DNA of 64,000 nt, from positions 119,997 to 183,996 of the forward strand of contig NZ_WIWC01000005.1 of assembly GCF_009600315.1 (NCBI RefSeq), written 5' to 3'. Origin of the DNA: Pseudomonas helleri (GTDB lineage Bacteria > Pseudomonadota > Gammaproteobacteria > Pseudomonadales > Pseudomonadaceae). Below the pieces are notes generated by a model. The model did not search any database. It was not told the origin of the DNA and worked only from the letters and a program-made list of their open reading frames with translations. This document shows, piece after piece, positions 63,666 through 64,000 of this stretch. Both the position numbers and the translations under genes were made by a program. Every line of letters begins with the position of its first letter. The first letter of the stretch is position 1.

Positions 63666-63681
63666 AGCAAGTGTTATGCCA
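63666..63681 (-). promoter_or_regulatory. Sigma-54 promoter of fliL-flhB
   Basis: On the minus strand TGGCATAACACTTGCT matches TGGCAC-N5-TTGCW at nearly every defined position. The predicted start near 63655 gives a short leader before fliL. Confidence 0.8.
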
Positions 63682-63744
63682 GAAGCTGGGTTGAGCAGAG
63701 ATAGATACCCTTAACAGGATGCTGCGTTGTTGTCAGGGGCAGGT

Positions 63745-63972
63745 TCATCGTAAAGTCGAATCACTTTGATGCCGGCTCATGATCAGGTGAACGCCATGCT
63801 GCTTGAGCAGGGCCATGTATTGAATAAAACTGCTCTGATAAGCGAGCTTGTGATCTGCTTGTGATCTGGCTTGTGACTTGGCTTTTGATCTGCCGCCCCT
63901 TCGGGAGGCCGAGTGTAGGTTTTGCGGAGTGGGTCGACCGGCATGGATGCCGGGAGAGCCGTGTTGGGCCAA
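63745..63972 (-). other. Repeat-like or decayed element with an open frame
   Basis: A 75-codon frame whose end reads SSFIQYMALLKQHGVHLIMSR, resembling the C-terminal catalytic region of IS3-family transposases, followed by a quick stop. A degenerate short tandem repeat of about 10-11 bases (GATCTGCTTGT, GATCTGGCTTGT, GACTTGGCTTTT) lies at 63849-63893. It looks like an intergenic mobile-element relic rather than a working gene, and it lies where fliK is often expected in related genomes, beyond the window edge. Confidence 0.3.
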
Positions 63973-64000
63973 GGATGGCCCGTCACGGCGTGCCCACGGA

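Noticed and set aside
63849..63893. CRISPR-like short repeats
   Set aside because: Repeats are about 10-11 bases, degenerate and without spacers.

Overview
The window is a chromosomal segment of a fluorescent-group Pseudomonas. This is inferred from the gene order and from the proteins themselves: a complete fliL-to-flhB, flhA-flhF-fleN-fliA-cheYZAB-motCD-parA-cheW block next to a ccmABCDEFGHI operon, a membrane-bound PuuD-type urate hydroxylase, and many Pseudomonas-type REP palindromes between genes. No tRNA, rRNA or CRISPR array was recognised.

Left part (1-4.7 kb): the decayed C-terminal end of a phage-type integrase abuts folE. It is followed by a glutaredoxin, a glutathione S-transferase, a PLP aminotransferase divergent from a MarR regulator (two matching operator-like repeats lie between them), and a LysE-type exporter.

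Purine-ring catabolism (4.7-22 kb): uraH, puuE, uraD, alc, allA, puuD, a purine/urate permease, two tandem Tsx/OmpK-like porins, an MFS transporter, a DUF808 membrane protein, a RutR-like TetR regulator, a GlcG/HbpS-like gene, gcl, hyi, glxR and a urea transporter. Together they give a route urate > 5-hydroxyisourate > OHCU > allantoin > allantoate > ureidoglycolate > glyoxylate + urea > tartronate semialdehyde > glycerate. The 10-bp palindrome TTGTATACAA occurs exactly at four places, all upstream of genes of this region, and once with one mismatch, so one GntR-type regulator probably controls the set.

Middle part (22-35.6 kb): a voltage-gated-type K+ channel with a C-terminal zinc ribbon, a sulfate-binding protein, topB behind a LexA-like box, a small lipoprotein, the whole cytochrome c maturation operon on the minus strand (including ccmD, 58 codons), a FliK-like protein and an FlhB C-terminal-domain homologue (FlhX).

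Inserted cluster (35.6-41.9 kb): a tight six-gene plus-strand operon between flhX and the DUF2802/cheW genes. It encodes a signal-less gamma-glutamyltransferase-family Ntn hydrolase, an MFS exporter, a GTP cyclohydrolase II, a beta-keto-acid cleavage enzyme (BKACE), a SAM methyltransferase and a riboflavin-synthase-like protein. Its first part is AT-rich and uses many TTA leucine codons. It looks like an uncharacterised biosynthetic locus for a GTP-derived pyrimidine, pteridine or flavin compound, and it is the strongest candidate for a new system here.

Right part (41.9-64 kb): the chemotaxis and flagellar export genes on the minus strand, with convincing sigma-54 promoters ahead of fliL and flhA. 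Between flhA and flhB sits a second insertion: a short Rhs-core protein whose C-terminus resembles an ADP-ribosyltransferase-like toxin, divergent from an unrecognised gene. The last 250 bases hold a repeat-like or decayed element.
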